Source: CAXXFQ01 sp963674475
GTDB lineage: Bacteria > Planctomycetota > Planctomycetia > Pirellulales > Thermoguttaceae
NCBI GenBank assembly: GCA_963674475.2
Contig: CAXXFQ010000017.1
Span: forward strand, 542,624-606,623
Length of the DNA: 64,000 nt
Direction of reading: 5' to 3'
Each line of letters starts with the position of its first letter. Within the stretch, counting starts at the first letter, position 1. This document shows positions 35,349 to 43,908 of this stretch, piece after piece. A program made the position numbers and the translations under genes. The notes beneath the pieces are model-generated. The model ran no database searches. It saw only the letters and a program-made list of their open reading frames with translations, and was not told the origin of the DNA.

Positions 35349-37811
35349 TCAACGCTTGGCCGATTCCGAAAGCCGCTTAAGCAGTTCGAGCGCCTCGACC
35401 CGGACCGAGTCGGCGATGGTCCGATCTTTGGGGGCGCTGAGCTGTATTTTGGACGCGCCTTCGGCCGAAAGGACACGGTTGGCGGCCGTCTCGAGCCATT
35501 TTTCCGCCTCGGCAACTACGGAAGCGTCTCGCTTTTGGGCCTTGGCCTTTTCCGTCGCACGGCGGAGCATGGTGAGTGTCTCGAAATCCTCGACACTTTC
35601 GCGAATCGCTTCCATCCGCTTGCCGAGCGTGATATTCTTGGCGTCGATGAACAGTGGCGTATACGGACCGTGCGACGCAAGATACTCGTTCCACGAACTA
35701 TGGTAACCGTAGTCGCCCAACGCCCAGAAGAAGCTGCCCGTCCCGCCGACCGCAAAGCAGTGCCACGCTTGAAGTCGATAGTAGCTGTACGGGTCCAAGT
35801 CCCGCGCGGGGCCGCTGCACGAGTAAAACTGAAGCTCACGTCCCTGGCGACTTTGTTCGAGATAGTGTTGGGCGAATTTTTTGGGGTTGGTAAGCCAATT
35901 GGTTCGATTCGGGCAGAGGATATCAAAAGTGGAAAAATACTCGCTCGGCAGGAGGGCCGGGTCGTTGCCGACCGGGTCGGTCCAGTGACTGATGGCCGGC
36001 TCGGCACGACGCAACGTTTCGACCCATTCGATGATCCCCTCGAAGTCTCCTCCTTCGACCGGCTCGTCATGGCCGAGGAAAACCAGTTGGTCGGGAGTGA
36101 TCCCCTTGGTTTTTAAATGGGCCACCCAGGCGGAAAGCCAGGTAGCGACGCGGCGATTGAACTCGTCGGTGCCTCGTTTGGCGCCGGCGAACGAGGCTTT
36201 CGTTTTGCCACCCATCCCTCCGTGACCGAGGCAGATGCAATACCGTTTGGCGTCGGGCCATTCGGCCAGCCAGGCGTCGAGTTCCCGAGTGTCGAGTTCA
36301 ATCGAGCCGTCTTCCTTAAAGGTGTAATGGGAAAAGACGCTCTGAAGGGCCCACGGGGCGTTGACAAAATGATCTTGGAGGCATTGGACAAAAGCCCGAC
36401 GGTTTTCGGGCGTGATGCCGTAAGCGCCGTGGCCGTTGGTGTAGCTCCATCCGCCTAAAGACAAGCTGGTTTTTTCAGGGAAGTCAAACGGGTAGACCGT
36501 CAATGTTACCGGCAGCCGCGAGATCTCCTTTGCTTGATGACGAACCAGCAGATGGCCTTGATATTCGCCCGGGGCGAGGTCTTGAACTCGCCAAGTAAAC
36601 CAGACCTGACGGAGTAGTCCCGGTTGGACGTTGATCGACCAGCCCTCTTTTTCCGGCGTTACGGTCGGCAACGCTGCGGTGACCGGTTTGCCGTAGACGG
36701 TGTCAGTCCAAGGGACTTCGGCGACAGTCAGGTAGTTGGGGGTCGCGCCGCCGGGTAACCCTTCGAAGGCGATTTGGACCGTTTGGGTTTGGTCGGTGGC
36801 ACAGGCCAAGTTCAACGCGCTGGCCCGATATTCGCCACGCATCAGGTGGACCTGCATCGGACGGTTTTCTGCTTGCGGCGGAACCCCGTAGAGCGCCGAC
36901 GGCGCCCAGGTCTCGGCCACCCAGGCGGAGACGGCCGGGCGTTTCAGCTCGGACCACAGCGCCGCTTGGGTGCGGAACATCGCCGTGTGCGGTTTGTTGA
37001 ACGGCAGGATCGCACGAAAGGAAGCGGGGTCGGAAGCCGGTTCGTCAAGAGCCGCCTCGTACTGCTTTTGCAAGCGGCTTTTCAACACTTCTGCTTCCGG
37101 TTTTGCAAGCCCGCTCGACTCGACTGCTTTGGTGATTCCGGTTAGGTCATAGCCATAGCGGCGTCGGAGCGACCCGTGCATTTTGTACTTCCCGGCCAGG
37201 GTCTTGTAATCCTCGACTTCTTTTCCGCCGGGATCGCGTGCCAAAAGGGATTCGGGGCCGCGAAAGACTTGAACTTCATCACAGAAGACATAATCTCCTG
37301 TTGGAATTATCACGAATCGGACAAACCGACCGCGGGTTTCGAGCTCGATAGTGCTCAAACGTCGCACGGAATATTCGGAGGGTAATGGACCATTTTCCTT
37401 CGCGTCCAGTTCGATCAAATCGCCCACCTCGCGGAACGTTTTTCCGTCGTTGCTGACCTGGATGCCGAGATAGCAAGGCCACTCGACCCCCGCCGCTCGG
37501 GCTGCCGTGCGGAAGGTGACGCCGCCGATCGGCTCCAACTTGCCCAGGTCAATGGTGACCGAGGCGGCCAGTTTAGGTCGCCAGCCGACCGTTTCTTTTT
37601 GAGTCCAAAAATACCCTTCCGACTCTTTGCCGTCGGTCAGTTGGGTCTTGTCTCCCGCGTCGGTGCAGTGATGATAACTCGGGGCCGGGTCCCAGGTATA
37701 GGGGCGATTCAACGCCAGATTGGTTTTCTCGGCCTCCGCAGCCTCAAGCGGGATGGCAAAACAGGGGGATGCCAGAAAAAGCAAAACGAGAATGCGACCG
37801 ATCGATTTCAT
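35349..37811 (-). CDS. Secreted discoidin-domain protein with DUF4091-type glycosidase domain
   Basis: This is an 820-residue secreted protein; the ATG at 37811 follows AGGAG. A signal peptide (SIGRILVLLFLASPCFAIPLEAA) leads into an F5/8 type C-like carbohydrate-binding region (residues 30-190; NLALNRPYTW, VTIDLGKLEPIGGVTFRTA, RFVRFVIIPTGDYVFCDEVQVF). A helical linker follows, then a beta-sandwich and a TIM-barrel-like part with LVFLGHDEPVEGGDFEG near 579, the DE motif of DUF4091/GH123-like hydrolases. The target glycan is unknown, but the setting beside rhamnosidases suggests a side-chain-removing or backbone enzyme of the same polysaccharide. A palindromic operator lies upstream at 37945. 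Confidence 0.78.
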   Translation of the reverse strand: MKSIGRILVLLFLASPCFAIPLEAAEAEKTNLALNRPYTWDPAPSYHHCTDAGDKTQLTDGKESEGYFWTQKETVGWRPKLAASVTIDLGKLEPIGGVTFRTAARAAGVEWPCYLGIQVSNDGKTFREVGDLIELDAKENGPLPSEYSVRRLSTIELETRGRFVRFVIIPTGDYVFCDEVQVFRGPESLLARDPGGKEVEDYKTLAGKYKMHGSLRRRYGYDLTGITKAVESSGLAKPEAEVLKSRLQKQYEAALDEPASDPASFRAILPFNKPHTAMFRTQAALWSELKRPAVSAWVAETWAPSALYGVPPQAENRPMQVHLMRGEYRASALNLACATDQTQTVQIAFEGLPGGATPNYLTVAEVPWTDTVYGKPVTAALPTVTPEKEGWSINVQPGLLRQVWFTWRVQDLAPGEYQGHLLVRHQAKEISRLPVTLTVYPFDFPEKTSLSLGGWSYTNGHGAYGITPENRRAFVQCLQDHFVNAPWALQSVFSHYTFKEDGSIELDTRELDAWLAEWPDAKRYCICLGHGGMGGKTKASFAGAKRGTDEFNRRVATWLSAWVAHLKTKGITPDQLVFLGHDEPVEGGDFEGIIEWVETLRRAEPAISHWTDPVGNDPALLPSEYFSTFDILCPNRTNWLTNPKKFAQHYLEQSRQGRELQFYSCSGPARDLDPYSYYRLQAWHCFAVGGTGSFFWALGDYGYHSSWNEYLASHGPYTPLFIDAKNITLGKRMEAIRESVEDFETLTMLRRATEKAKAQKRDASVVAEAEKWLETAANRVLSAEGASKIQLSAPKDRTIADSVRVEALELLKRLSESAKR

Positions 37812-37944
37812 GGTCGTGGCTCCTGGAAGGAAGAAGAAAGAATGTATGTGTAGGTTTTGGGAATGGGGGAGGAAGGGCAGTCTGGGCTAGAGATCGAGAG
37901 GTTGGTCTGAGGGGTGAAATGCCGTTTCAAATGAGAACGCAGCT

Positions 37945-37960
37945 ATACAAACGTTTGTAT
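37945..37960. promoter_or_regulatory. Perfect 16-bp palindrome, candidate operator of the hydrolase gene
   Basis: ATACAAACGTTTGTAT is its own reverse complement and lies 134 bases upstream of the hydrolase start. The core ACAAACGTTTGT with central CG resembles operators of LacI- or GntR-type sugar repressors, but no such gene is next to it. Confidence 0.6.
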
Positions 37961-38074
37961 TATTTTATCGCACAGAAACGGGCGTGTCCAGAATACGAGG
38001 GATGGTATTTTGCGTAACCGAGCGAGGGGGGCGCTCAAGAGGCGGGCGAAAGAAAGAAAACGCAGGAATACGAC

Positions 38075-38140
38075 AACGCCCCCGGTAAAAACTTCCCAAA
38101 GAAACTCTTTTTCCAAGGGACAATCTTTGCCGGGGGCGTT
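38075..38140. terminator. Long hairpin after the second PEP-CTERM gene
   Basis: AACGCCCCCGG (38075-38085) and CCGGGGGCGTT (38130-38140) are exact complements, and the 44-base loop has further pairing potential (TCCC/GGGA and AAAGA/TCTTT). It lies 31 bases downstream of the stop at 38171. The T-rich flank is on the plus-strand side (TGTGTTTTT), so it is an imperfect terminator for the minus-strand gene. Confidence 0.5.
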
Positions 38141-38170
38141 TGTGTTTTTAGATTAGGTCGGCCTTGGAAA

Positions 38171-38869
38171 TTAACGTCGACGTTTGATTCCAAGGAAGGC
38201 AATCGCTCCAATTAAGAGCATGACGATCGTGCTCGGTTCGGGGACCGTGACCAGAACGTCTTGTCCCAGTTTGCCTGCGGGGTCGGTCCAAGAAACGTTT
38301 AGGACCCGAACGTAATCGTTCGTCCAACCACCGGCGACGGCCAATTCGGCCGTGTCGATGAGCCCCTCGGTCTCGATGTAACTGTTGTTGGCCCAAGTCA
38401 ACTCCTCTTCGAGACGCCAGATCGCCTCTTGAACGACCGCGGCCCGTCGATTGACGTCGCTGATTCCGAAGGTGTTTCCGGCGAGATACTCGGAGTAGAT
38501 ATAGGCCGTTTCCGCATCGAGCGGATCGAAGCCGGTTCCGTTGACTCCGCCGTTGATCGTGCCGGTGTTGACGACGGCGGTAAAGTCGTTATTGCCAATT
38601 AGATCCTCGTTCCATTCCAAGCAAAAGGTCGTCAGAGGAGATCCGTCCGTCATGCCGGGAATGTCGGTGACCGAATCGAAGACCAATTCGCACGACCACA
38701 TTTCGTGGTAGCCGGAAAGGCCGTATCCGATGCCACTGGTCGGCGGAGCATCGTAGGCGCCTCCGATTCCTGAACCCAGACCGGCCCAATGCAACGAGGC
38801 GTCCGCTTGGGCAAATCCTACTGACAAGACGAGAACGATCGATGCGAGAAAGCAATTTCGGAAACTCAT
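38171..38869 (-). CDS. PEP-CTERM sorting domain protein (second)
   Basis: This is a 232-residue exported protein. The start is the ATG at 38869 (MSFRNCFLASIVLVLSVGFAQA) with GAGGA upstream, giving a signal peptide of about 22 residues. The mature part is a beta-rich domain with SGIGYGLSGYHEMWSCELVF, TTFCLEWNEDLIG and RRAAVVQEAIWRLEEELTW, resembling a surface protein that reports a Cys-containing fold. It ends in VPEPST, a hydrophobic helix (IVMLLIGAIAFLG) and IKRRR. It would be processed by an exosortase. Two operator-like repeats lie upstream. Confidence 0.85.
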   Translation of the reverse strand: MSFRNCFLASIVLVLSVGFAQADASLHWAGLGSGIGGAYDAPPTSGIGYGLSGYHEMWSCELVFDSVTDIPGMTDGSPLTTFCLEWNEDLIGNNDFTAVVNTGTINGGVNGTGFDPLDAETAYIYSEYLAGNTFGISDVNRRAAVVQEAIWRLEEELTWANNSYIETEGLIDTAELAVAGGWTNDYVRVLNVSWTDPAGKLGQDVLVTVPEPSTIVMLLIGAIAFLGIKRRR

Positions 38870-39330
38870 TTTGGGTCCTCTATTCGATGGGGTAAACGGC
38901 TTGATTCGGAAAAACGATGTCAACGTGCAACGATCCGGGAGGACTCTACCATCCGTGGGGGATAGAAAAGCCAATCACCCGACAAGAAAAAACCTTTTCC
39001 GTTCCGAAAAAACTTGCTTCAAGTAATTTGCTAAGTTTAGTATCGACTCAGCCTTGATCATCTTTTAAGTTTAAGTATCGATACTTATGAGGGATGTGTC
39101 AACACCCTTGAAGAGTAATTCTTCTGAATTTATCAAATAGAGAGATTGAGCGGGTTGAGAGGGATGGAATCTCCTTAATGCTGATGGTTTATAAGGAGAA
39201 GTGAAAATGCGAGCTGAAAAATATCAATAATATTAAATTATGGTATACTTTCGGTTCGGAGACCGTTCCAGCCAAAGAATTGTGGCGGCCATGAATAATG
39301 GAAGAAGGGAGTTGGGCTGAGGGATTTCCC
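38870..39330. other. Intergenic region upstream of the second PEP-CTERM gene
   Basis: About 460 AT-rich bases between the PEP-CTERM gene and the stop of the zinc-ribbon gene, both minus strand. It contains the repeat pair at 39032-39087. No gene seen; a frame at 39189-39494 is the antisense shadow of a neighbouring one. Confidence 0.4.
39032..39087. promoter_or_regulatory. Direct repeat with a perfect 16-bp palindrome
   Basis: TAAGTATCGATACTTA (39072-39087) is its own reverse complement. Its left flank repeats upstream: TAAGTTTAGTATCGA (39032-39046) and TAAGTTTAAGTATCGA (39066-39081). It lies 160-220 bases upstream of the PEP-CTERM start, so it looks like tandem binding sites for a regulator. 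Confidence 0.5.
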
Positions 39331-39552
39331 CTATTTTTCGCTTTGGTTTTCCGGCGCTTCGTGCGCTTTTTGGTGATGGACTCGGGCGTAGGCCCGGCAG
39401 AAGGGGCAAAATTCGCTCTCCGCACGGCGGACGAATTCATAAACGCCCCCTTTTCCTTTGGCCCGTGCGTAGCGGCACGCCGGGCAATGCTCACAAAAGA
39501 ATGCCAGCGTGCGGTCCCATCGAGTGATTTCCCGCTCTTTTTTCTCGCTCAT
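39331..39552 (-). CDS. Small zinc-ribbon-like protein
   Basis: This is a 73-residue protein starting at the ATG of MSEKKEREITRWDRTL (39552), with AGGA upstream. It has two cysteine pairs, FFCEHCPACRY (three Cys) and EFCPFCRAY, separated by about 25 residues, a pattern of a zinc ribbon or treble-clef fold. The surrounding residues are basic and the tail is His/Glu-rich. It follows the GH99-like gene after 16 bases and is likely the last gene of the rhamnosidase-GH99 operon. Its function is unknown; a nucleic-acid or protein-binding role is only a guess. Confidence 0.72.
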   Translation of the reverse strand: MSEKKEREITRWDRTLAFFCEHCPACRYARAKGKGGVYEFVRRAESEFCPFCRAYARVHHQKAHEAPENQSEK

Positions 39553-39568
39553 CGAAAGAGATCCTTTT

Positions 39569-40807
39569 TTACTTTTGGGTATCCGGATTGGCCCCGAAGA
39601 CGTCACGGACCGCTTCAAGATATTTCATGCCGTTTCGCAGGTCCGGCTCTAAATAACTACCTTCGGTCCATTCGTTCCAACAGTTGATCGTGAAAATTCG
39701 TTCGGCGACCGGGCGTTTGTCCAGCCGTTCTTTGGTGGCTTGAAGTGCCGCTCGAAAACGTTCCGGCGTGTTGTTGCTCATGGTTGCCATGAACGGGTAC
39801 CCGTGGTTCTCGAACGGGTCTGATTGGCAGGCACGTGGCGAGCTGTCCCATCCCATTGTGACGTTGGGGTAGTAGGGCACGCCGAATTGGCCGTCGGTCT
39901 GATGCCAGTAATCAAAGTATTTTTCACGGACCGTTTCGTAGTCGGTCGCCGGAAAAGAATCCAGCGCGACGTGATGGATCCAGACGTAGGAGGTGATACT
40001 GTCGATGCCGAGCTGTTGGACCAGTTTGCCGATGTCGGCCGGTTTGGTTTCACCCGGAAGGATCGGACGGCCCCAGTTGACCAAGTTGAAATGGATTCCC
40101 GGCAGTCCGGCCCGCTTGGCCTTTTCGCGGAACTGGTCCAAGGCCTCGCGGCTCTTTTCGATCGAGCCGAATCCGGCAATGAATTTGTCTATCTCGTAGA
40201 TCGAGAAGTACGGTTTGCCGTCGATTTTCCAATAAGACGGGTGGCTGAAATAGACCTTGACCACGTAATCGGTCATCCGGTCGAACGTTTCGGGCGTGAT
40301 TGTGCCGGGGTAAAGCACCGCGGGATCTTTTTTGAGGGTTCGCGGATGAATATCGATCCAATTGTGGTTGGCCCACATGAGGGCGAATTTGACCCGGTCG
40401 TTATTCGGGGCCTTGAGGTATCCTTCTTCCAGACCGCGTTCGAGGAAGGGCCCATCGTTATAGTAATACCAGTCGAAGATAAACGCGTCGACACCGTGGT
40501 CGGCCGCCGCATCGAGTTTCTGGGCCATCGCCTTCGGGTCCGATTCGTCGGTGTAGCCCCAGAGCGGAACGTTCGGCTGATGGTGACCGGGAAAACGGGG
40601 CTTCGCGTTTTTGACCAGTTCCCATTCGTTCCAATCGCGGCCATGATGGGCCAGGTTTCTTCGGTCGCCCTTATGGTAGTTCGGGAAATAGTAGCAAGCA
40701 ACGGTTACGTCGTTGTCGGTCTTTTTCGAATTCGACTCGGCGATGGCCACGGGCGACCACGCCACCCAAAGGGCGAAAATCAGTGTTAAGTTTAAATGAA
40801 TTTTCAT
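39569..40807 (-). CDS. GH99-like / WbsX-type secreted glycan protein
   Basis: This is a 412-residue protein with a signal peptide (MKIHLNLTLIFALWVAWSPVAIA). The mature part matches the GH99-like WbsX family: VACYYFPNYHKGDRRNLAHHGRDWNEWELVKNA at the start, AAADHGVDAFIFDWYYYNDGPFLE, FALMWANHN, and the C-terminal TINCWNEWTEGSYLEPD, which matches the WNEW.EG..LEP signature. GH99 enzymes are endo-alpha-mannosidases; WbsX-type members occur with glycan gene clusters. The substrate is unknown. It follows the second rhamnosidase after 11 bases, which suggests joint action on a rhamnose-containing polysaccharide. Confidence 0.82.
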   Translation of the reverse strand: MKIHLNLTLIFALWVAWSPVAIAESNSKKTDNDVTVACYYFPNYHKGDRRNLAHHGRDWNEWELVKNAKPRFPGHHQPNVPLWGYTDESDPKAMAQKLDAAADHGVDAFIFDWYYYNDGPFLERGLEEGYLKAPNNDRVKFALMWANHNWIDIHPRTLKKDPAVLYPGTITPETFDRMTDYVVKVYFSHPSYWKIDGKPYFSIYEIDKFIAGFGSIEKSREALDQFREKAKRAGLPGIHFNLVNWGRPILPGETKPADIGKLVQQLGIDSITSYVWIHHVALDSFPATDYETVREKYFDYWHQTDGQFGVPYYPNVTMGWDSSPRACQSDPFENHGYPFMATMSNNTPERFRAALQATKERLDKRPVAERIFTINCWNEWTEGSYLEPDLRNGMKYLEAVRDVFGANPDTQK

Positions 40808-40818
40808 GGGAGTATTCT

Positions 40819-43602
40819 CTACTTGCTTTTAGGGAGGTCGAACTGAAATTGGTGGGTGCCGGAACCGATCCGGCAGGCGGTTTTGCCGTTCTCGGTTTCA
40901 ATCAGGTCGACGTTTTTTGCTTTTTCAAGCGGTGCCCGATCTATCAGGATACCCTCGGCCGATTTGGCTGGCAAGACGATCCGGGCACAGGTTCCCACGG
41001 GGATGGTAACCGTCAAAATGATCCGGCCGTCGTGGCGTTTCCAGTCGGTTCGGACAAGGCCGCGGATCGAGTCGTATTCGGCCGTGGCCCACTCGAGTCC
41101 CGCGACGAACTTCGGTTCGATCACGACCCGGTCGAAACCGATCGCGTCGCGTGCCGGGGCGATTCCGCCGAGACAGCGGACGAACCAGCTGCAGATCGAC
41201 CCGAACATCGGGTGGTCGTTCGAAAAGGTGTTGTCGCTTCCCTTCCAGTTTTCCCAAAGGGTAGTCGCGCCGTTTTCGAGCATGTATCCCCAACCGGGAC
41301 AGGTCTTTTGATTGGCGATCGTGTAGGCGATATCCGGACGGCCTTGGTCGCTTAAAATTTGCAACAGGTATTTCGTCCCGAAGATGCCGGTCGTCAGATG
41401 GTGGTCGTTTTTTTGGAGGTCATCCAGCAAAAAGGCTAGTGACTTTGCGCGAGATTCGGCCGGGACGAGACCCATATAAAAGGCAAACGATTGGTTGGCC
41501 TGTGTGCCGGTATCGTATTGGCCGGTTTGGGAGTTGAGAAAATGTTCGTTGAACCGCTTTCGGATTTGCTCGGCCTTTTGCGAGAAGTAACGAGCTTCCT
41601 CGTTTTTGCCGAGCATGTCGGCCATCTGTCCGGCCAACCAGACGTTGTAATAATAGAAGGCGGTGCCCGAGACGCCGATCGATTTGGGCACGAGCGATTC
41701 ATGGTCGCCGATCCCGTTGACCAAAATGTCGTTCTCGGCCTTCGATTCCAACAGGGCGATCCAGCGGCAGGTCGACTTCCATTGTTGTTCGACCAGTCGA
41801 CGGTTGCCGTAATGGTTGAGACAATGATATTGTACCATCGGATGGGCCGTTCCCCAGCCGACCGGTCCGGCGCCGGGGCCAAGACCTTCGATGCCGATGC
41901 CGACAAACGGGGCCGTCTCGGTGAACGCCCCGTTTTCCCTCGCGGCGTCTTCGAAATCGCGGACCACTTTTTGATAAAACGTCGCCACGTCGAAGTTCCA
42001 GAGGACCGCTTCACCGCAGGCAACGATATCGCCGCCGTAGCCGAATTTTTCGCGAGCCGGGCAGTCCGACTGGACGCTCAACACGTTGCTTAAAAGGGTG
42101 TTGGCAAAGACCTCGTGTACTTGGTTGAACATCGGATTGCTGCAACGGAACCGGCCGACCGGTCGTAGCGCGGTCGAAAGGGCGATCCCGCGAAGGTTTT
42201 TCTTGTCCGGCCGACCCGGGAACCCTTTCAACTGGACGTAGCGAAAACCGTGGAACGTGAACCGCGGTCGCCAGACTTCTTGCCCGGTCCCTTTGAGAAT
42301 ATAAACGTCCTTTTGAACCGCGACATCCGGCGCGCCGGGGCCACCGGCTCCGGCCGCTTTGATCTGTCCGCAGGCGGCTGTCATTGGGTTGACGGTGCCG
42401 TCGGGGTAGACCAACTCGCCGCTGGTCATCGAGACACGTGTTCCCGCCGGGCCTTTGACAGACAGCTCGACGACGCCGGTGAAGTTTTTGCCGAAGTCGG
42501 CGACGAAGACTCCCGGTTTCGGTTCGGTGATGGCGACCGGTTCGAGCACTTCTCGCGGGCGAATGGGCGGTGCCATTTGCGAGCGAAGTTTTCCGCCGGG
42601 CGCGTCGAGAGTGATGGCCGGTTTCCACGTCGCATCGTCGAACCCCGGTAATGTCCAGCCGTCGATTTCTCGTCGGGCGTCGTACGTTTCGCCCAGGTAG
42701 ACACTGTTTCGCAAACGGGGCCCTTCGGTACTTTGCCAGGAGGAGTCGGTCTTGATCGAGGTTTTTGTCCCGTCTTCAAACGTGACGTTCAATTGGGCCA
42801 AAAACCGCGGCTGCCCGATCGGCAGCGCCTCGCGAAGATTGAACCGGCCCCACATCCGCATCGGCAGCGGGTTGTACCAGCCGTTGCCCAGCTCGACCGC
42901 CAGGCCGTTTCCTCCCTGCTTCAAAAACCTGGTCACGTCGTAGGTCGAGTAGAGGACTCGCTTCGAATAGGTGGTCCAACCGGGATCGAGCATCCGATCG
43001 TCGGGCCGTTGTCCGTTGCAACGCAGGTCGTAATAACCGAGCCCCGTGATATACAGTCGCGCTTGTTTGATCGGTCGATCGAGCGAAAAGTTTTTACGAA
43101 ACAGCGGGGCAGGGTGGTCCCCATAAAAATCCTCGTCCTTTTCAGGCAGTGGTCGATCCAATGCGATCCAACGGCCATGCCAATCGGTCTCGTTCAAAAG
43201 TCCCATCTCCCACCAGGCCGTCGGGGCCGGTTTCGAAGCGATGCCGTTTCGGTCGCGAACCAGGACGGTCCAGTAGACCCGTTTTCCGCTTTGAAGCGGC
43301 GCGCCGTCGTATTCAATATGGATCGATTCCTCCGACGTTTGCCAGTCGGAATCCCAAAGGTCGGCTTTGCCCGGCGCGAGCAGTTTTTCTTGCGTGGCGG
43401 CAAGGATTCGGTAGGCGGTTTGCTTTTGGCCGGGCGTTTTTGAAGTCAGTTGCCAGGCCAAGCGGGGACGCGGTGTATCGACTCCGAGCGGGTTCGTTTG
43501 ATACTCGCACGTCAGCCGTTGCGGAATGACTTCGGCGCAAACCGTTGCGGCCCCAAAAAGGACAGCAAGTAAAACGAGCGGGAAAGAAAACGTGCTTTTC
43601 AT
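40819..43602 (-). CDS. Secreted alpha-L-rhamnosidase (GH78), second copy
   Basis: This is a 927-residue enzyme with a signal peptide (MKSTFSFPLVLLAVLFGAATVCAE). The first domain opens with RLTCEYQTNPLGVDTPRPRLAWQL, typical of GH78. The N domain contains YITGLGYYDLRCNGQRPDDRMLDPGWTTY and the catalytic barrel has SDCPAREKFGYGGD near residue 511, carrying acidic active-site residues, followed by DFEDAARENGAFTETAPF. The C-terminal domain starts near 790. It differs from the first copy in lacking the long jelly-roll insert. It heads an operon with the GH99-like gene and the zinc-ribbon gene. Confidence 0.92.
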   Translation of the reverse strand: MKSTFSFPLVLLAVLFGAATVCAEVIPQRLTCEYQTNPLGVDTPRPRLAWQLTSKTPGQKQTAYRILAATQEKLLAPGKADLWDSDWQTSEESIHIEYDGAPLQSGKRVYWTVLVRDRNGIASKPAPTAWWEMGLLNETDWHGRWIALDRPLPEKDEDFYGDHPAPLFRKNFSLDRPIKQARLYITGLGYYDLRCNGQRPDDRMLDPGWTTYSKRVLYSTYDVTRFLKQGGNGLAVELGNGWYNPLPMRMWGRFNLREALPIGQPRFLAQLNVTFEDGTKTSIKTDSSWQSTEGPRLRNSVYLGETYDARREIDGWTLPGFDDATWKPAITLDAPGGKLRSQMAPPIRPREVLEPVAITEPKPGVFVADFGKNFTGVVELSVKGPAGTRVSMTSGELVYPDGTVNPMTAACGQIKAAGAGGPGAPDVAVQKDVYILKGTGQEVWRPRFTFHGFRYVQLKGFPGRPDKKNLRGIALSTALRPVGRFRCSNPMFNQVHEVFANTLLSNVLSVQSDCPAREKFGYGGDIVACGEAVLWNFDVATFYQKVVRDFEDAARENGAFTETAPFVGIGIEGLGPGAGPVGWGTAHPMVQYHCLNHYGNRRLVEQQWKSTCRWIALLESKAENDILVNGIGDHESLVPKSIGVSGTAFYYYNVWLAGQMADMLGKNEEARYFSQKAEQIRKRFNEHFLNSQTGQYDTGTQANQSFAFYMGLVPAESRAKSLAFLLDDLQKNDHHLTTGIFGTKYLLQILSDQGRPDIAYTIANQKTCPGWGYMLENGATTLWENWKGSDNTFSNDHPMFGSICSWFVRCLGGIAPARDAIGFDRVVIEPKFVAGLEWATAEYDSIRGLVRTDWKRHDGRIILTVTIPVGTCARIVLPAKSAEGILIDRAPLEKAKNVDLIETENGKTACRIGSGTHQFQFDLPKSK

Positions 43603-43908
43603 TGGATGATGTGGTTTCTTCAGTGAGGACGCGAGTCAAAAAAACAATTGAACGCCCGCCGGTCGCGAGGTCCGATTGGTCGAGATCGCATGCAAAAAAA
43701 TGCGGGGGTAGGGTCTTTATTTTAAGCGGCCTGCAAGCAAAAAGAAAGCGTGTGTAGGCTGACCCGAGAAGCTGAACGCCGACGAATGGGAGTTATGTGT
43801 ATTTTCGTCGAGCGTTTTTCTCATTTCGAGAAGATTGTTGCCTTAACTTGATTCGGCAATTTTCTACTTGCCGCAATCCGGCTGATTTTTCCCGCGGTCG
43901 GTGAGACG
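43603..43908. other. Intergenic region upstream of the second rhamnosidase
   Basis: About 305 bases, presumably with the operon promoter. No palindrome comparable to 37945 was seen and no gene. Confidence 0.4.

Larger units (their letters stand above)
37812..38170. other. Intergenic region with palindrome and long hairpin
   Basis: About 360 bases between the hydrolase gene and the second PEP-CTERM gene, both on the minus strand. It holds the palindrome at 37945 and the hairpin at 38075. Confidence 0.45.
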
